This document shows, piece after piece, positions 53,106 to 64,000 of a stretch of 64,000 nt of DNA (position 1 is the first letter of the stretch; each line of letters begins with the position of its first letter). Both the position numbers and the translations under genes were made by a program. The notes under the pieces are model-generated. The model was not told the origin of the DNA, did not search any database, and worked only from the letters and a program-made list of their open reading frames with translations. Source of the DNA: Clytia hemisphaerica (taxonomy: Eukaryota; Cnidaria; Hydrozoa; Leptothecata; Clytiidae); the NCBI GenBank assembly GCA_902728285.1, contig CACVBU010000758.1, positions 1,116,001 through 1,180,000 of the forward strand, in the 5' to 3' direction.

Positions 53106-56100
53106 TTATGGTCTAGTCTTCTGGGCTTGTTTGGAAGCAAACTTAATCACTCTGTTAGGTCCAATCTCTGAAACGTAAATTTCATTATCATCCTTGCTGA
53201 CTGCCAAATCATGAGGACGTCCGAAGCCCTGAAAGGGAAGATAGAAACATTAAATTAAAGATAAAACTATAAGATACGATCAAATCTCTTTTCATAACTA
53301 ATTTGAAAAAATCTTACAGCAGGAGGCTTCCAAGTTGTGATAAATGATTTGGATTTCAAATGGTAAGTGTATCCTGATGTCTTCTTTGGGTCTACATAAT
53401 TAGTCGTTACAGCGTGCAGGACATTATCTAAAAACACGAAAAGATTCTTCATTCAGCTGTGATAAGGATCTCTAAGTTTTACAGGTTACTTTAAGTTTCA
53501 GCGTATCTCTTTTGAGTAAATGAACGAACGAACGAACGAACGAACGAACGAACGAACGAACGAACGAACGAACGAACGAACGAACGAACGAACGAACGAA
53601 CGAACGAACGAAACGAACGAACGAACGAACGAACGAACGAACGAACGAACGAACGAACGAACGAACGAACGAACGAACGAACGGTGAATGTAAGTAGAGA
53701 GTTCTTATGGTAGTTTTGAATAACTGAAGATTTATATTTGCACCTTTCTTATTGACAGCTACAGCGTATACTGCTTCTTTAAATGCAATCTGCCAAACGT
53801 AGTCACCATCTTGGGAGTTGAAAACCAGGACTCGATTATTTTCTCGATCAGCGACGTACAGGCGATTGTTTTCTTCATCGAAAGCCAAACTGTGTACGAT
53901 CCGCATGGAAGGTGGATTCAAATGACCTAAAGAGTAAGCATTGAAAAACTTGATTCGCTATCAGTAGATTTATGACTGAAGCTACGCCACAACGATTTGG
54001 GTACGATGTCACAGGAAGATGTCAAATACCTGTCGAATTGGGATCTCGACCTCCTGGATGAAAGTCAAAATTGAGCCTCACTATATTACTCCGCCTTAAT
54101 AGAAGGTTTGCTTTGTGTATGTTAACTTAGTTACCTAACGAATGATTAAAATGACATATATTAGTATCTATACTCTCTAACCAGGATGCAAAGAAAAAAA
54201 ACTCACTGATTGATTTGGGCGATATTTCCATCAGCATTTTGGAGCCAGTTTTATCGAACTTCACAACTCGTTGATTACAATACCTGGAAAGAGAAACAAA
54301 TTGGTGCAAACAGATTTACAATGCTGAGAATTGAGAGAACAGAATTGACTTAACAAATTGACTAAAACATCATGTTCGAAACCAAGAACAATGAAGGGTT
54401 GTCTATATAAAGGATTTATGATACTTCAAAATTAGCAACGAAAATATTTTCCAATGAAGCATCCAGATAAAGATGTTGGATTTAGAAGATCATCAAAAAG
54501 ATGGTATCCATCCAGCTGGCATTGATTCTGATATGAAATGTTGTCGAAATACCTTGCTTTCCTCAAGTTCAATTGAGAATAGAAGGTCAATAATAGAATG
54601 AAGGTAACAAATAGTTTACCCGTCTGAGACAAAGAATTCTCCGGTTTCTTGGACAACAACGACATCGGTTGGTTTACAAAAATGTTTGCCATCATCTCCT
54701 GGTACAAACCGTTCACCGACCACCAACAATACTTTCCCTTCTGGTGATAACTTGAACACCTGCGAAATAAAACAAAGGAAAGAATTTTGAATTCATGATA
54801 TGCACCACTGCAACGACTTCACGAAATTATGCAACTTTTCTGTTTTTGTTCCACCCAATACATCACTTTTTCTTTTTTTCAAGTGACGTATTGGGTGGAA
54901 AATTTTAAAAGTTCTCAGAAGACTCTCCAGTGGTGCATATTATGAATTGTATTAAATGTCATTACTTCGTAGCTTCAAACTTTCAAATATTCTTTGATTT
55001 CAAATGCGCGTTCATGCCCCAACTAAGAAAAAAATGCCAGTCTTGACGTAGTTTTTGTTTATGATGATAACTTCGCAAAAATGAATTGTACCTGGTGGGC
55101 TCCGACATCAGTTAACCAGATGTTTCCCGATTGGTCCAACGTGATGCCGTGTGGCATGTAGAATCTATGATTGAAAATAAAATACTTTGTCGATAAGAGA
55201 ATTATCACCGTAGAATTAAGCACGCAATCAAAATATCTTTTAGATGATTTCCGATTATTTTCACTGGAAATCTTCGTGATTTCCTAACATAAATATTTGT
55301 GATTTGGTTCCAGTTAACCAGGGTCGAAGGGCGTTATACGTTACCAGCCCTTTTTACGCCGGCCCGTATTTAGCGATGGTCCTTTTTACGCCGGTCCTTA
55401 GTACGCAAAAGCTCAATCTCTTCCATTTTTAACCCAGCCCTCATTTAATTCCGATCCCTTACGCCCGGCCTAAAAAATAATGACGAAAAATTAACGTAAA
55501 TAAAGGCACCGGCGTAAAAAGGGTCGATAAAGTACTATAAAAGAAATTTAACATTGGCATATGCTTTCAACTACTATGTACGAGAGTGTATCCCACGTTT
55601 ATCGCCTCTACGGCAATGAATTTTGAAATAAGCCGTAGATATTGGGTTTGTGTACAGACAAGCTTCCAACAGGTAGATTCGAAGTCGTCCAACCCTTATT
55701 TATTAGAAGGTATTCTCATTCCGCTTTTAAAAATGTTTCATAGACTTACAAATGAGCACCCATGGATTTGACGAATTCACCAGTGTGGCGATCCAACCAC
55801 ACCAATGTGTCATCAGAAATTGGTTCCTGAAGAGCTGACGCCAACTTGTTTTGAGCATCAAAAGAACTAATGAAAAATAGGAGAATCATTAGAAAATTTT
55901 GTAAGTTAAGGCTCGATGGAGGCTCGAGGGAAAGGCTCGAATCCGGTTCGAAGACCCGGTAGGGCTTAACGTAATAACATACTTTGAAGTTTAGGAGAAA
56001 AAGTTGTTTTTGTTGTTGGTTGTTTTTGGATAATTCAAATTAAGTTACGTTAAACGTTAAAAGTTACATGTAAAAGAATTTTTCATTTAAAGTTCTCACT

Positions 56101-59100
56101 TTTGATCCCACACAGTAAATTGCACTAAAATGAGCTCAGGTGTAGTAAAATAGTTTTTTTCTAAGTTCTCACTTTTGATCCCACTTTCGTCCACCACGAT
56201 GGAAAATGATCACGTGATCCTTGTTCACTTCGACGCCGGCAATTTGACCAACTTGACCAGCTTTCAAACCTTTAGGCCAACCATCAACCTCTTTGAATGA
56301 ATGTTCTGAAATGGAAGAAGATCTCAAGGATATCAATAGTTAACTGTAATTAACTGTATCTTCTGTAAATAAATGACGAACATTTGCAAAGGAATTGTAA
56401 ATATATGGGGCTGGAAATGACCATAAAAAGTTAAGGGCTACATATATTACACAATAAATTATCCGGGATTATTATCCATATAGCGGTCATTAAGTAAGCC
56501 ATTAAAGATTCGAACGGCGGGCGGTATTGAAAGGTTCTATGACTCAAATAGTCATACCCGCGCTGAGAAAACTAAGGCGTCGCGCTTCAGAGGGCTGAAA
56601 TATCATTAATCGCCCTGGTTATAGGGCGATAACGTCATTTGCGGCCCGCTCGGAACTTTATCGAAGTCGTTGCATTGAAGCGAAAAGACTAAACTAACGT
56701 CAGAAAAAAACACTTTTTGGTCATTTGCGGCCCGCTCGCAAGGGTACTCAAAACTTGTTAAAGTCATTGCATTGAAGCGAAAACACTTGGCTGACGCTAG
56801 AAAAAAACGTTGTTTGAATGTCCGATATGAATAATAATAGTAATAGCGTTAAGCTTTCGTTCGCTGTTGTCATTAATTCTGCCCTTGCAGTTTGATTATT
56901 AGCCCTCTAGTGCCATTTGCGCCCTCCGCTTCGCGTCGGGCCCAAATGACACTCTCGGGCTAATAATCAAACTGTGCGGGCAGAAAATAACAACAACGAC
57001 CTCAAACTGAACGCTATTGTTATAATATATTGATAGTACATTGCTGCATACCAGCAATATATTGAAAAGGTGTCCGCAATATATTGTCAGCTCGATTTGC
57101 AATATTGTGGGATTGTTTACAGAAAGAAAATTTATTTTTATAACAGAACTTCATTGTCGAATATTGCTCACCAATATATTGTGTAGTCTAAGTAGCCCTT
57201 TAAATATCATAAGTAAGTTTGATAAGGAAGTGCATTTTATCAAAAATAAGTGCACACAATAAAGATACAAAGAAAACACGAACAAACAAGGGTTTAAATT
57301 TTTAAATAGGTTATTATTTTTACAGTTTAAATGATTGGTTAAGAATTATTATTATAATTATTAATTACACTACTGACTTAAAATCAACTAAATTATCAAT
57401 TTATGTAATTATTATGTTTTATGACACCTTTGGGTTTTAATTTCCTTTTAGCTTGAAGTTGCGCCATCTTCTGTTTAAACCGTTTTTCTGAAATGAATAT
57501 TCAATTATGGAATAAAATGAAAATTCAAAACAAAATATACAGAAGCTAAAAATTTGAGTCCCATGGTAGAAGCTCTTAGCCCTGGTTGCATATTGTAGAA
57601 TGGAATCAGTATGTTATTATATAGGTTTATCACCTTAAAAATAATCATCAAAATATTTAACATTCAGGGCCCACGCCACCGGGGGAAGGGGGGGGGCATT
57701 TTTGCAAAGTAAAAATTTTTGGTTGCGCCTCCTTTGTCTCTATATTCATTGCCCCCTCCCCCACTTTCATGACGTGGGCCCTGTCATTAGCTGTACAATG
57801 TGTGAAAATAGCCTAATGCAAGTTGTCTCTCAATTTTGATTCCACCCATCCATTTATGGATTGATCTTAGTAAAACATACCACTTAAAACCAGATAGGTG
57901 CCAGAAAATCATTGTAAAGAAAAAACTTTCCATAGAACATACCGTGAAGATACATCGATCCTTTGCGTTCCATTTCAGCTAGAGTGACGTCAGAATCGTC
58001 TGGGTAACTGAATGAATCCGTGGTCTGCATGCACCCTGGGTTTTGATCACCATAATCTGCCTTGTAGAACATCATGATGTAGAAATTACACATTTCATCT
58101 TTGTGTGTGGCACTAAAGTGGAGAAGAAAATAAGAAAAATATAATCTATGCAAAAGTCATCACAATCAACTCTCTCTGAATCGAACCTCTACTGTCCGAA
58201 TCTTTTTTATAATTCGAGCTAAAATATTAGTCTTCTCGATTACAAATTAGTATAAAATATTTCTGTAATTCGAATCTTTCTCTAATTCGAAGAAATTTCT
58301 TGGTCCCTCGAAGATCGAATTAATTTAAGAGTGAGTCAACTGTATCACACTACCGAATAGGCAGCAATAACAATAAGCCGAGACAAATAATGTAATATTG
58401 AAATGTCAAGTAAAACAAGCAATGTTACGTCCATTCATCAGGCTTTTACCATATACCATCCATTTTCGTTCCAAGGGGGTAAGCTTTGATATGTGGCGGA
58501 ATTCCATAGGGCGATACAAAAATCTGTAGAAAATAACTGGAATTCCATGGGGGTAGATTTATAAATCCTACTAAAATTCACAATTCCAGAGGGGTTTAAA
58601 CCTGAAATTGCCTCGAATTCCAGGGGGTTACAGCATTTCCAGCCACAGAGGGATGGACCTCCTCAACAGGGGTATACAGTTTTTTCAGGAAAAACCCATT
58701 GTCCGTTATACTAAAATCTGAAAATATGGGGGAAAATTTTACAAATGAGTGTTACCCAATATTAGTGACTGTATCCCTTGACGTTGAGTTAAAAGTACAT
58801 CTTCCAATCTGAAATACAAAATACAAAACATAGGATACCATACAACAAACTCATTAGTGGGCATTTCCAAAAATCTATTTTCTTGGGGAATATAGTCAGA
58901 AGGAAGAATCATAAATCACAGTTCAAATAGAATCTTATAGAAAAAGATCTGAAACAAGTTAAAAAACTTAATTTCTTAATTAATAGACACTTTCATAAAT
59001 TACGTCACGAACATCACTTGCCTCGTATTCAAACAATTACAATGGTGATTATGTCCCTTGAGACATAAAATAATTTTTTTATGAATAGAAAGTAGTTTCA

Positions 59101-61280
59101 ATAAAATCCGCCGGGAGTTAATCACCATGGCAATAATTTCAAAACGAGGCAAGTTTTCTGCAAGATTCTATGAAAAGAAATTCCTCCATACCACATCATC
59201 TCCATCTTTAATGTCCAAATCATTGTCCACTTTGTAAAATGCCTGAAATTATAATAATAAATAACAGCTTTTTAATGTCAGATTGTAATTGTAAGTTAAC
59301 ACAGATGCTTTTTCGCCATAGAATGTACCTCGAGTATAAGAACTTTTTTACATTATTTCATGTTTTTTTCAATGCAACTAAGAATTATTGGACGCGTTCG
59401 GCAGTCACACCTCACTAGTTTTGGATTGAATATGTTGAGTAGGGAACTAGTACCATATAGCACTCAAGAGGCGATATATGACTTTACAAATAATGGGCTT
59501 TACAACCTCATTGGCAATAGTTTCGTTAACACTAATTTTATCACCGAGCAAATTGTTCGTCACTTTTGACGACGAATTTTCCGATTGGTTGCATATTGTA
59601 AATGAAGACATAAACGAAACATTACTGATATGTTTAAAACGATTTGTTTTTGAAGAAACAAAGCATCACCTGTGGTCTTTGAGGATCTCCTCGCCCAATG
59701 AGTGTGTATTTGCCATTTCGTACGCGATAGGCAGTGATAACAGCACCTAAAGTAGAAAAAATGTACTATCATTCTCAATGATTGAAATGGAAAAGAAGTT
59801 AATTAAATTCATAACTTTGTTTTGATTTCAATTTCAATTGTAGATTTCCAAATTGCAGCAATAGTTCTATTTCAACCAATTTAAGGAATTCATCTCCCGT
59901 TTGGACTTAAACAGCAAGAAACGAGGTTTTTCGATCTTTGATGCAACTTCTTGGGAAAGATAACTATATAGCTGAGATCAGGATGTTTCAAAGTACCTTG
60001 TACCAAAAATTAAATATCTGCAAAGAATAGAAAGTTCATTTTTTCTTTTCCATTGTTCATTTTCATTTTCTTTTTCTTTTCAACGGTATATGTTAGGGAG
60101 CATTGGTTGGAAAACGGCAAACCATACAAAGATTAGTGCACACTTAATGTGAATGAACTTTAGTCATCATTAAAAGTTATTTAATTGATTAAATTCACAT
60201 CGCATAAGAACTCACCTAGCTTATGAGCATGTACACGAAACCTGAAAGGATAAATCTTCATCTGTTTGGAACTTTTATAACCACACTCCATATCCATATG
60301 AAATTCTGAAATTATAAAAAGAAATTCAACAGCTTGATCATACATTCCAGGAAATGTATCTATTGTTATTGAAAACTCTTTTTTTAGATCCATTAAAGAT
60401 CTGAGATGTAAATTGATTCTAGACAAAAATTACCATTGATTCATAGACCTCTTGTTTGGAAATTAGTTATGGCTCACAAAAAGTTTTCGAAAAGAAATTC
60501 ATGCAAATGAAAATCACTCACTGTCTTTATGCGGTGGAATAGGTGGCCATCCAGCAGCAAGCAGGTAGATACCAGCAAAATATGATGGCCTGAAAAATGA
60601 ACATAAAAGAAAAGAGTTTCAAAGCCATCGAAAGAATTTACAAGCTGAACAATTTAAGCTGTATGATAATATATGTCTCACCTCTGCAAAGATCCTAAGA
60701 TATCTAAAAATTGTCATCAATCACAGCCAGCAATTTAGATTTTGTTACTTAAAAGTTGGCACATGACTTCATTCGAAATAACAATAAAAAATTATATTGT
60801 GCGGGAATTATCAAGGACTGTTCACGCAAAATAAAGCACTGAGTAATGGCGGTAATACATACTTCTGTGTAGTTGTGGTGTAAATCAAACCAGAATGATC
60901 TTTAGTCTTTCCATCTAAAATCATAAAACACTATTAGTTAATACCAAGTAGCTTCCCTTCAGATTTCATTTTTCCTGACATGTAATTGAAAAATCTGCTT
61001 TTGAAAGCACTATAAATTAATGTGAAGGTAAACAAATCGAAGTTTATTTAGCATGTACCACTGCTACCTGAAAAATTATGTAATCACAAAAATTATAACA
61101 GCGTGTTTTTTCCTTATAAGAAGTATGGCTAAAGAAAACTCTCTCTGTAATAGATTTTGAGCCTTGCCATTCAGGTCATATATGAAGAATAAATACCTTT
61201 GAAGCTGTCAACATTGAGGTAATGAACTTGTAAAACCAAATATTTCACAGGAGATTTTCCACCAACATGAAACGCAACAT
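53106..61280 (-). CDS. PAM: peptidylglycine alpha-amidating monooxygenase (PHM + PAL), 5' end outside
   Basis: Bifunctional enzyme: PHM hydroxylates the C-terminal glycine of prohormone peptides and PAL cleaves it to the alpha-amide. Seventeen exons in the window join to 549 codons: 61280-61197, 60914-60863, 60589-60522, 60305-60216, 59746-59670, 59242-59192, 58808-58756, 58113-57953, 57487-57428, 56305-56173, 55866-55750, 55164-55092, 54759-54620, 54283-54207, 53926-53744, 53427-53318 and 53228-53106. PHM residues seen: VLQVHY, RVHAHK and DEMCN (Cu ligands and Asn316 kept). A basic 20-residue exon with KR and RK pairs links to PAL, a possible convertase site. PAL has FHRGGRKW, FYMPHG, DGYCNQR, IVHSL, ADRENNR and RPHD, keeping the three Zn His, Tyr654 and Arg706 of the rat enzyme; Met784 is Arg. 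It stops after PAL, with no transmembrane segment, so it is probably soluble. Signal peptide, His-His copper site and first exons lie beyond 64000. Confidence 0.95.
53520..53683. repeat. (CGAA)n microsatellite
   Basis: About 40 CGAA units with one slip near 53610. It lies in a PAM intron between the fourth-last... PAL exons 53926-53744 and 53427-53318. Confidence 0.97.
54790..54948. mobile_element. hairpin MITE in PAM intron
   Basis: AATTCATGATATGCACCACTG at the left and its inverse (CAGTGGTGCATATTATGAATT) at the right, with a central pair TTCCACCCAATAC / GTATTGGGTGGAA. The 159 bp fold into one long hairpin. Confidence 0.82.
55345..55528. mobile_element. MITE, CCCTTTTTACGCC family
   Basis: GCCCTTTTTACGCCGGCCC at the left and GGCGTAAAAAGGGTC at the right; internal TACGCC words. 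Related to the element at 44944-45302. PAM intron. Confidence 0.7.
56625..56800. repeat. two direct repeats with GTCATTTGCGGCCCGCTCG
   Basis: Two units of about 85-90 bp, each with CATTTGCGGCCCGCTCG, GTC(G/A)TTGCATTGAAGCGAAAA and GACG(T/-)C..GAAAAAAAC. They lie in a PAM intron just before the inverted-repeat element at 56838. Confidence 0.7.
56838..57024. mobile_element. inverted-repeat element with about 65-bp arms
   Basis: TAATAGCGTTAAGCTTTCG and GCAGTTTGATTATTAGCCC at the left are matched by inverses GGGCTAATAATCAAACTG and GAACGCTATTGTTA at the right. About 187 bp with a GC-rich centre. PAM intron. Confidence 0.75.
58185..58335. repeat. AATTCGA-rich inverted segment
   Basis: Several TAATTCGA / TCGAATTA words in both directions, like the segments at 9001-9095 and 33800-33965. 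PAM intron. Confidence 0.45.
58440..58700. mobile_element. MITE, TGGGCTTTTCCAG family, copy 2
   Basis: Same interior as 47744-48022: TTCGTTCCAAGGGGGTAAG, four GGAATTCCA-type units, and GGACCTCCTCAACAGGGG at the right. The left end is damaged. PAM intron. Confidence 0.8.
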
Positions 61281-61540
61281 CTGATAAAAAGATAAAATAC
61301 AAGAAGGTTTTTAAATGCGGATTGGTTACCTCACATTAATTTTATTTCATAAAATCTCCGTCGATTTAAGATTGGATAATCGAGACTAATCTCTATAACC
61401 TCCATCAGCCTTGATCGTTTCTTTTCGCAAACCACAAAGAAGGAAGCAGATGTACCTCAAAACTAAATCAACAAAAATCAAAGCTGGGAATCTAACCTAA
61501 TCCAGCTTAATCATACAAATCGATCAATAGCTCTGAGTTA

Positions 61541-61900
61541 AGCATGGTGGAACCAACTGAGGAGGCATTGACAGAGGCTACAAACCCTGTCATTGACCCA
61601 GAAGACACTGAGCCCTCTGGAGAAAAACTACCTCTACAGGAAGATGAAGCTCCTTCAAAAGCCATTTCTTTTAAAAGAAGAAGGTTGGAACCAGAAGCTG
61701 AGGACGCCATATACGATTGGCAACTGCAAGAGGAAATGAAATTACGCTCGCAAGTTTTTTTCTACAATTTGTAAAGGAGAAGGAACTTAAAGACAGTGTC
61801 TCCAAGAACAATCCTATCCCTAAAATTTTTTTGTACAAGGCGCCAAAAATGGACGAACACTTTAGAGAATTAGTACTAGTAATCTCATGGTTATGAGGGA
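61541..61900 (+). pseudogene. fragment of an acidic retroelement-like protein, frameshifted
   Basis: An acidic frame (VEPTEEALTEATNP ... EDAIYDWQLQEEMK) breaks in a run of seven T near 61757. The following frame continues with FVKEKELKDSV and PKMDEHFRELV. This order resembles N-terminal segments of repeat-encoded proteins in invertebrate genomes, but I cannot name the family. No initiator region or promoter is evident. Confidence 0.4.
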
Positions 61901-62611
61901 AATTCGGTATAAATTTCCCAAGGGTAATTTATCCAGAATTTCACGAAAACAAGCATGAGATTCCTGGTTAATCTCATGGTTTGGATTGAAATTCTGAAAA
62001 TTCTGGAGGACGTCAATTTAAAGGAATAGTGTATTGCTACAGTTGAACTCGACAGCAAAGAAACTCGCTCATGTTTTTCCCGCAAAAAGTAAAACTACCC
62101 GAGTGAGTATTTCCCGTCAAGGGCGCGAGAAAACCGAACGAGATTCTAGTCTTGCTCAAAAAACGAGCTAGAAGAAAATGGCGACTGGAAAATCTTTATT
62201 GAGAAAAACTGTAATGTTTACGAGATCTTTATTGATCATTTTGTGGCTGAGCAGTGTTAATATTAACTGAAATAGGTCATATTATTATTGAACTATCATT
62301 ATGGAAAGTTTCAAAGCATATTTTTCAGTGATGCTCGAGATTCGGCTGGATATGATTTTTAATGTGAAACTTTTAAGTGTCAAGCAAATAGGTAAAGCAC
62401 CAAAATCATAAAGTGTTTTTATTCAACTATCTTTGTGCAAAGTTTCAATGTTTATTTTTCTATGATGCTGAAGATACAAGAAGATATTTAATATCAAGAT
62501 TGAATTCTTTTGCTAACCAATTTATACAGAACTATCTCTTCTCTTGCTTTCAGTTAAATAACAATGTAGTCAATTTTGAACACTCAAGAGGAGAAAGAGA
62601 TTTCTATTTTC

Positions 62612-62760
62612 TCTCGAAAGTGTGCATATGGATCTGAGAAGTGAAATGAAACTCATCAACAAGACAAGAAAGACTTGTTCATCTCTCGAAAGTGTGCATA
62701 ATATATGGATCTGAGAAGTGAATGAAACTCATCAAGACAAGAAAGTCTTGTTCAAAGAAG
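62612..62760. repeat. tandem duplication, about 74-bp unit
   Basis: CTCTCGAAAGTGTGCATA occurs at about 62612 and 62684, each followed by TATGGATCTGAGAAGTGAA and GACAAGAAAG.CTTGTTCA. Two units. Confidence 0.85.
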
Positions 62761-64000
62761 ATTTTCATGGTTCGTACTTCAAAATATGGGACATTTTTGT
62801 TCATCCAATGACTTGAAAAATCAACTCTGGAGACTGTAGTCTACATAACTTCAGAATACTTCGATAGAATCATGGAACGCGGATATTATTTTCTCGATAA
62901 AAGCACTGTATCATGTCATGAGATTTTGCACGAACCAAATAAAATGAAGCGAAAAGTAACTCTACGATGAACGAAAAACTCTGGTTCTGAGCATCATATT
63001 GTACTGATTTGGAATTTTATGAAATAATGTTGAGGAAGTAGCAGTAGGACACATTGATTTGATTAAATTTAAAATCCTGTAACTATCATTGAAAATTAAG
63101 ATCAAACCATCGATCAAGGGACTTTGTCTTCTTGTGCTTCTGGCATGGTTCGACTCTGAAGCTACATATCTCTGCATCCTTTTTGAAAGTCCTCGTACAT
63201 GCTATGATTTGGGAACAGTTGAACATATTTTTCATGTACCAGTTTGTTTCGTTATGGATGGACATAGCTGCATTTTTTACAGTGGTATGGATATGCTGCT
63301 GTAAGAAGAACTGTTTACATTCTATTTACGTTGTTAACTTGAGTGAATGTGGAATATTGTGACTGGTGTTGTATGAAGTGACGATAAATACATAAAACTC
63401 AATGATAAAATTTTAAGATATTAAAACATTTTCTGCTAAAAAAAGGAAGTATTTTTTCACCAACAGTTTTGATAAAATTTTATTTTCTAGGTAACTTTTT
63501 TCCCTATGAAGTGCTACTGTGTGAAAAACTCTGAGGGTGCTTTAATTGAGAATTTTTTTTTGAAGGGAAAGAAATATTTTGGAAGGCAACTTCAAAGAGG
63601 AGGTCATATTATTATTCAAATACTTTTGCATCACTCTTGATAAAAGTGAAGCCATAAAGAATTTGTAAATACTTATATAGTTTTCAAAATCCAAATGTAT
63701 ATACAGGAATTTTGTAATGTGATGTTATTATTTTCAAAAAATGTTTTATGCATTATTTACTATTTGTTATTTTGTTCATCTGCTCTTGATGAAACACAAA
63801 GAACACAGGAAAACAAAAAAGAACTGTTTATATCTTCTCATCTCACAATCTCTTTGTGTATAGAAAAACTCATGTGTAGTATTTACATTTGTGAATCAAT
63901 TTTGGCATAGCAAAACAAAAAATTTCCTTCATATAAGTATGATACAAGACAGAAGAAATTACACGAAAGATTTTTCATTCCCCTCCCAACTTTTTTATGT

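Larger units (their letters stand above)
61281..64000. other. presumed PAM intron, no exons found
   Basis: The first PAM exon in the window starts at 61280 in mid-domain, so this stretch should be an intron. I looked for the PHM His-His exon and found none. It holds a retroelement-like fragment (61541-61900) and a tandem duplication (62612-62760). The rest is AT-rich sequence without visible features. Confidence 0.6.

Noticed and set aside
53472..53921. PAM exon frame extended into a repeated FVRS tail
   Set aside because: The extension is read-through into the CGAA microsatellite past the splice donor at 53743; the exon ends at 53744.
63089..63362. Two overlapping plus-strand frames near the window end
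   Set aside because: Short, with no start context or homology; likely chance frames in a PAM intron.

Overview
The window is nuclear DNA from an invertebrate animal. Genes are split by GT-AG introns, the sequence is AT-rich, and it is crowded with short inverted-repeat elements, satellites and retrotransposons. The gene families present (snurportin-1, peptide-amidating enzymes, an RNF180-type ubiquitin ligase, a rhodopsin-like GPCR) are metazoan. The transposon mix (BEL/Pao, a CR1-like LINE with a 2A-like motif, a hammerhead-ribozyme repeat) would suit a cnidarian or another marine invertebrate, but I cannot name the species.

Layout. 1-2478: 3' part of a broken BEL/Pao pol. 2479-6397: probable LTR remnant, an ATCGAT-rich block and large inverted duplications. 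6398-13805 (+): snurportin-1 (SNUPN), nine coding exons seen, exon 1 not found. Its last intron holds an uninterrupted ORF on the opposite strand (11084-12259). 14252-15193 (-): intronless GPCR. 19001-38005 (-): complete 12-exon gene for a secreted, PHM-only peptidylglycine alpha-hydroxylating monooxygenase. One 13 kb intron of it carries a secreted DNRLRE-like gene (24216-24905), several satellites, a TTAA-flanked MITE and a nearly intact CR1-like LINE (28530-32510). 38006-41728: intergenic, with a hammerhead ribozyme at 39536-39578. 41729-51873 (-): eight-exon RNF180-like RING E3 ligase; one intron contains a 5'-truncated LINE. 53106-61280 (-): PAM, with 17 exons giving most of PHM plus all of PAL; its first exons lie beyond the window. 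61281-64000: presumed PAM intron with a retroelement-like fragment.

How the genes relate. PHM and PAM act in the secretory pathway on C-terminally glycine-extended peptides: PHM hydroxylates the glycine alpha-carbon and PAL cleaves the product to leave an amide. The two genes share seven consecutive exons of identical length, so they are ancient tandem duplicates. One stayed bifunctional and the other ends in a stop where its partner splices on to PAL. The GPCR could be a peptide receptor, but nothing in the sequence shows its ligand. SNUPN imports m3G-capped snRNPs and RNF180 is a membrane-anchored ubiquitin ligase; neither is functionally linked to the amidation genes.

Most notable: a canonical minimal type I hammerhead ribozyme; a CR1-like LINE with a 2A-like DIESNPGP motif before a PHD finger; the PHM/PAM pair with altered substrate-site residues in the PHM-only copy; a minisatellite that multiplies the 3' end (last codons, stop and AATAAA) of the DNRLRE-like gene; and a LINE whose empty site survives in a nearby duplicate.
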